Shown piece after piece: positions 59,301 to 64,000 of a DNA stretch of 64,000 nucleotides (position 1 is the stretch's first letter; each line of letters starts with the position of its first letter). The stretch comes from Siderastrea radians (taxonomy: Eukaryota; Cnidaria; Anthozoa; Scleractinia; Rhizangiidae): the NCBI GenBank assembly GCA_964017195.1, contig OZ024890.1:18074701-18138700 (forward strand). The letters are read 5' to 3'. The position numbers were made by a program, and so were the translations under genes. The notes under the pieces are model-generated. The model was not told where the DNA came from and made no database searches. It saw only the letters and a list, made by a program, of their open reading frames with translations.

Positions 59301-61597
59301 TTGTCGCAGAAGAAGAGCCAATGTTGATTGTAGGCGACGAGAAAGTGACAAAAGATGAGGATTGTGTCCTCAGTTACCCTTGCATACGGTATGTCCAATA
59401 TGGCAACCATTCCAAAAGCATTCGTCCGGTAAAATTCTGTTGCACTGGTTTTCTCATGGACATCTTGAATTGGCTTGTTAAAGATATTTCCATCGAAGTG
59501 GAGCTACACCTAGTGGAGGATGGAAAATTTGGATCTTACGATCCAGTTTCTAAACAGTGGGACGGGATAATTGCCGATCTGCTTTCCAACAAATCTGACA
59601 TGGCTCTAACGACGCTTACAACGACAAGCATTCGATCAAAGTTTGTGGATTTTTCTTATCCATTCTTCTATGGGGAAACAAAGGTTCTCATTTCGTCTGA
59701 CTCAGCTTTCACAGCGCATGGTGACTTTGGTTTCCTGGCTCCATTCGGTGTCATTTTGTGGACAGTGTTTCTTGGTTCTGTCACCGCTATTCTAGGGATT
59801 GTATGGGCTTTGGAAAGAAACAGTCCTTGTGGATACAGACATTACTGCGTCAGCAAAAAAGACAGATTCTCCCTATCTACATGCATGTCTTACATCTGGA
59901 GTAACGTGGTGAAGCTTGAACTGGAGAGTCTGAAGCCACAGAGCTCGAGTGCACGATTTACCACAGCCGTGTTTTCTTTTTGCACTCTCATTATAGTAAC
60001 TTCCTACACCGCTAACTTGACAGCTTCCCTCGTTCAAATAAACGACAAATTTCCCATTACTGGCATTGATGATCCCAAGGTAAGATACGGAAAAAGTGAT
60101 CAAAGGAAAAGTAATAAGTGATGCAGATGTACTTGTGACCGTTACCCTTTTTGTCGACATATTTCTCTAATGGAAGGAGCTGGAAGCCATCCCTTATTCT
60201 TCCCTCTCAGGTTAAGCGGAAAATGTTACGGTCTTTTTCTTGAAAAACTTCCAGTTTGGTTATCTATTTCCTCTATAACGTACTCAAATAATCGCTTCTC
60301 TTGACTACCCAATCGACAGCGTAAACCACCCTTTTTAAAGCAGATAAAAATATTCTTCTCGGCAATTGGGGCACCACAAAGCTCTTTTAATGCTTCACAG
60401 AATTGGCTGAGAAAACAATAAACAAACAACGGAAATAGTGACGCTAGCCCTGAAAACGACAGAGCTCCGTGGTGGCAAGATCCATTGAAATTAGAGGTTC
60501 TAAAGAGCTGCGTGCCCCCCCCCTGCGGGGTGGGGTGGTGGGGTGAGGGGGGCAGTTATCTGAAGAGCTACGGTAATTTATTGATTTTCCTTGGATCTGC
60601 TGCTCAGTTTCAGGACCCCCCTCCTGGATTCACCTTCAGTACACTTGAAAGCAGTGGGACTTTGTCGCACTTTACAGGAAGCGATGATGTTAAATATCGC
60701 AGAATAGGAAGGAACATGCTGCCATACCTTGTGAAAAACTACACAGAAGGCCTCCATAAACTAAGGAATGGGTAAGTATTATCCAAGTTTGATATTAGAG
60801 AAGCTGACGACATTTGCCAATCCACCGAGGGTAGTCTGCCTGGATCATTCCCAGGAGGGAAGAGGGGATAGATGTACAGGTCTGGAATTCGACGCAATGA
60901 TCGATCAAGATTTATCGCTTCGTGCCAATTTGCGACTTGTGTGATCTTGAAATGACTGAAGGAGCTATCATTCAGAGAGGGCCAAAAGTGGGAATGGGGC
61001 GCGAAATCAAGGTTGTGCGGAGACTTAGCCGATTAATAAATGCACCCCTTAGAGAGATATTTAAAATTGAGCTAAAATTGGTTTACCTATGAGTGAAACA
61101 GAAAAGTCACATCTCTGATCGTCAGATTCAGGTTAAATAATCATCTTAAATAATATTACAAACATGCCGTTCCTTTCAGGGAACTTGATGCCTTTATTTA
61201 CGATTCGCCATTCATTGATTTCGGAGCTTCCAAGATGCCCGGCTGCTCATTCAAGGTCGTAGGAGACCCAATAATAACTAAAGCATTCGCAGTGGGATTT
61301 CCCAAAAAATCCAAATGGAGGGTCCCCGTGACGAATTTGCTGCTAAAATACGAAATGAAGGATTATTTCAGAGAGCTGCAAGACAAGTGGTTCCAAGGTG
61401 GCTGTCTTCATTCTAAAGAATCCCATCCGAATGCATACAGAACGACACCTGCAAATTTGAGTGGTCTTTTCTTCATTTACTTTGGAGCGTTGCCGACAAG
61501 TTTTTTGATACTATTTGCGGAGTACTTGTGGTCACGTAAAGAAAGGAAAAAAGGAAAGTACGCAGCAAACAGAATTGGACACTTCACAGTGTTTTAG
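56351..61597 (+). CDS. NMDA-type ionotropic glutamate receptor subunit (5 exons, 838 aa)
   Basis: Ligand-gated cation channel subunit of the plasma membrane. Exons: 56351-56725, 57331-57881, 59071-60079, 60608-60771, 61180-61597, all GT/AG and in phase. The amino-terminal domain covers about 30-360 after a hydrophobic leader. S1 includes the Cys-rich [14 protein letters not shown] and the ligand Arg R497 in [15 protein letters not shown]1 is about 531-554. The pore loop is around [14 protein letters not shown], and M3 carries [10 protein letters not shown] (620-629). S2 includes [10 protein letters not shown], where D708 sits at the amino-group-binding Asp. M4 is about 795-817. The cytoplasmic tail is about 20 residues. 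The residue at the Q/R/N site is Lys (K590), aligned by the 30-residue distance to SYTANL. The WD/YD-type Asp and overall similarity favour the NMDA branch; the exact subunit class is unresolved. An upstream alternative first exon at 52811 is possible. Confidence 0.94.
58132..58792. mobile_element. MITE in glutamate receptor intron 2
   Basis: Ends TATATTAGGGACTGGGTC and gacccagtccttaatata form an inverted repeat that continues inward with ggtggtctatct and agatagaccacc. Non-coding, about 660 bp, flanked by tetranucleotide repeats on both sides. Confidence 0.75.
58796..59033 (+). repeat. Tetranucleotide (TCCG/TCCA/GTTC)n low-complexity tract
   Basis: Long pyrimidine-rich array of tccg, tcca, ccct and gttc units just before the exon 3 acceptor of the glutamate receptor. 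A shorter (CATC)n tract precedes the MITE at 58060-58125. Confidence 0.9.
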
Positions 61598-61673
61598 TCA
61601 GCTTTTACAAAATTTAGTTTGTTGATAACTTAGAGCCAGACAGTCATGCTAAGAAAATATTAACAGCCAGACA

Positions 61674-61679
61674 AATAAA
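61674..61679 (+). promoter_or_regulatory. Poly(A) signal AATAAA of the glutamate receptor
   Basis: The canonical AATAAA lies 77 nt after the TAG stop at 61597, a plausible distance for a short 3' UTR. Confidence 0.55.
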
Positions 61680-61708
61680 GTGAAAAAATAAGATGTTATC
61701 GACATCTT

Positions 61709-61936
61709 AAGGGGCCTTCTCACGTCAAACTAATGTTGGGCAACTCGTGTTGGCAAACTAAAATTGGTGTGTGTGAACGACACAACAACATGTTGGCAAA
61801 ATGTCGACGAGAATAGAAACAAGTTGTATTTCTCGCCAACAGTTTGCCAACATGTTGTTGTGTCGTTCACACACACCAATTTGAGTTTCGCCAACGCGAG
61901 TTGGCCAACATTAGTTTGACGTGTGAAGGCCGCTTT
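61709..61936. mobile_element. MITE with AAGGGGCCTTCTCACGTC ends
   Basis: The left aaggggccttctcacgtcaa is mirrored by ttgacgtgtgaaggccgcttt. Inner blocks (taatgttgg, ttggcaaac, gtgtgtgtgaacgacacaac) are mirrored too, so nearly the whole element is palindromic. No coding capacity. Confidence 0.85.
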
Positions 61937-63920
61937 AGTTTACATGTTGAGATAGCGGACTTCTTTGAGTGTTACCGCTGACGGCTGATGGCTGGTAACT
62001 CGGCTTTTACAGTGCGACCACACCAACCGTGGCCACCCGACAAAATTTTGAGACATGCAGATTTTAAAATAAGCCAATCAGAAGTGGAGATCAAAACAAT
62101 GCAATTGCTCCCAGTATAGTTTTGACGCCAACTCTAGTCCCCGTGTTCGTTCGTTCGTTCGTTCGCTCTTTTTTTTTCTACGTTCGTTACACGCTAACTC
62201 TTTTTGCCTTTACTTACAGTGCGACTACTTGGAACTGGCCACTTGGAAGAAAATTGACCAATCACAGCCTTAGTTGAGAACAGAAGAAGCCAACATTTTT
62301 TCATAAGCTGACCAATAACGTTCAGGGATCTAGGCAATATATCTCCAAGTGAATTTGAAACCGTCTAAATCTGCGGACCTCTCGGGAAATAGTCTAATTT
62401 TTTTATTGGTTAACTTCAATGGTGATTTTTGAACGTTTTCAACCGGTGCGGTGTTGACTCGATGTGATTGAAAATATCTTGCGGATTGTTTGAACGCTTA
62501 ACGTAAGCTATAAGCTTATGTTAAATGTAAATGTTTCCAAAATAGCTTTTGCCCAGAAAATACAAGTAAGACTGAATCGAGAGGGCGGCATATACAGCAA
62601 TAGTCGGCAAATATTCCTAGCCATTACGAGACTACGTTTCAGACTTGCACCACGCTGAAATGGAGCTAAAAGCTCCCATAGAGAATTTGAATTTCCTTGC
62701 AGTATTGAGACCGCGGCTGCGAATTAAAAGGGCTGCAGAAGCCAGAATCAAAATATCAACGATAAGCACCTGTTGATTCAGAAAACCTGTCAGTGAATCA
62801 GTAAGAAGGTTTAGGAACCTCTGTTTATTATTGAACGATTAAAAGCAAGCAAATGTCGATATTTATCTTTAGATCTGTGTTTTTTTATATCATACTTGCT
62901 GCGCTGAGCGAACGCTTCTCAGAATTGAGCAAGTTTGTTGCGTACCGAATTTCTTTCCGGAAAAGGTTTCTTCTTCAAACATACTCAGACACTAGCTGTA
63001 CTGTTGAAGCGAAAGTATTGTTTAAGGTTTGTTTATGGGAAGAAATTTTGCTATCAATTGCGAATTCGACCTCTAAATGTTCTTCTCAAAATTTAGGATC
63101 GAAAGTAATTATTCCTAGACGTGGCAGTTACCCGAGAGGTCATGATTAAAGGTCACAGTTTCAAATTTTTGCGAACATGTATTGTCTGGACGCTTCAACG
63201 TTATTGGTTGTTTACGAAAATACTTTGCAATCTTTTGTTCTCAATTAGCGTTCTGATTGGTCAATTTTCTCCCAAGTGGCCCGATCGGAGTAGTCCCACT
63301 GTAACGCAAAATGGTGGTTACGTTTTTTCGACGCAGACTCCTGGGCTAGGCATTAGTAGACTATTAGTACGCTTTTCCCGCATTTTAGTAGCTCTGTATG
63401 CAAAACTCTTTTTCATGGGATTAAAGGGTCATCTATTGGCCTGTCCTGGTACTGATTTAGTGTGAAAAGAAATTTGCCGGGAAAATCACTCACTTATTTG
63501 ACTAATTGTCTCTATACAATCTTACCTATAGAATGCTATACCACTTTAACGTACTTATTACATAAGCAACTTAGGGCTCTGCTAATTATTTGATCTCGTC
63601 ACGGACTACCCTACAAATTGTTTACTCTTAAATTCAATCCCGTGTATCTCTACCGAGTAAACTATCATATTATACCGTACAGACCCAACAGCAGCAAAGC
63701 ATTATTTAAAAATATTTTCAGCGTATGCATATATATCCTCTGTGCATTTAACAGGAACAAGAACCTAAAAATTGAAAAACGTGTATTGTATTTTCTGTAG
63801 ACTATAGGCAGATTTTTGTCAAGAGTGCAGTGACACGCACGCGGGACTGAAAAATAGGTTGCAGGACTGCTCGAAGAAGAGAATGGAGAATGAAAGAAAT
63901 GAAACACAACAACAACAACA

Positions 63921-63921
<1 letters not shown>
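61937..63921. other. Downstream intergenic DNA
   Basis: Nothing recognisable except a (GTTC)n run at about 62145-62166. Open frames at 62853-63465 have no domain. Confidence 0.5.
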
Positions 63922-63956
<35 letters not shown>

Positions 63957-63957
63957 C
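63922..63957 (+). repeat. (AAT)n microsatellite
   Basis: AAT/ATA trinucleotide run preceded by a CAA run and followed by aacaacacc. Confidence 0.95.
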
Positions 63958-64000
63958 ACCACGAAAAAATATATGGTCATATACATTCCCCAAAATCGAT

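Noticed and set aside
59075..60121. Glutamate-receptor frame as a single-exon gene
   Set aside because: Begins in the middle of the protein and runs past a gtaaga donor; the five-exon model recovers a complete receptor.
62853..63465. Frames of 98 and 114 codons downstream of the receptor
   Set aside because: No recognisable motif, no splice continuity with the receptor.

Overview
The window is eukaryotic and fits an anthozoan cnidarian, most likely a stony coral. The evidence is AT-rich sequence, intron-rich animal genes with GT/AG boundaries, a compact intronless rhodopsin-family receptor, an NMDA-type glutamate receptor, and many short inverted-repeat elements of the kind I associate with coral genomes. 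The species is not determined, and the coral assignment rests on family knowledge rather than a search.

Layout. (1) About 77-9763 is a recent tandem duplication of a ~4.35 kb unit. Each unit carries one intact tRNA-Lys(CUU), a minisatellite with ATGGGTGA-like phasing and a GAA microsatellite. The second copy is interrupted by a ~970 bp foldback element whose two arms each carry a hammerhead-ribozyme-like core. Each unit also contains an older, diverged internal duplication. (2) 13625-19832 (+) is a two-exon junctophilin-like gene with eight MORN repeats and a 5 kb intron. It stops before any membrane anchor. (3) 24144-25091 (-) is a single-exon class A GPCR. (4) 28301-46601 (-) is a complete 15-exon LPCAT1/2-type lysophospholipid acyltransferase. 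All exons can be joined in phase to give 512 residues. Its introns hold a degraded Penelope-like retroelement with two nested DNA elements, a 1.5 kb inverted repeat, a tRNA-derived SINE with a 14 bp target-site duplication, a pogo/Tigger-like element and several MITEs. (5) 46602-56350 has no convincing gene apart from a possible upstream signal-peptide exon at 52811, and contains a 1.7 kb diverged palindrome. (6) 56351-61597 (+) is a five-exon NMDA-type ionotropic glutamate receptor (838 residues) with lysine at the pore Q/R/N site. (7) 61598-64000 holds the receptor's 3' end, a MITE and a microsatellite.

The four protein genes do not form a pathway. They are ordinary neighbours: a Ca2+-store/membrane-contact protein, a receptor, a phospholipid-remodelling enzyme and an ion channel. 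The acyltransferase and the glutamate receptor point away from each other across about 10 kb of repeat-rich DNA. I do not see an operon-like or defence-like system. The most unusual features are the lysine pore residue in the glutamate receptor, the anchorless junctophilin, the hammerhead-like motifs in two different repeat contexts, and the stack of nested elements in the acyltransferase intron.
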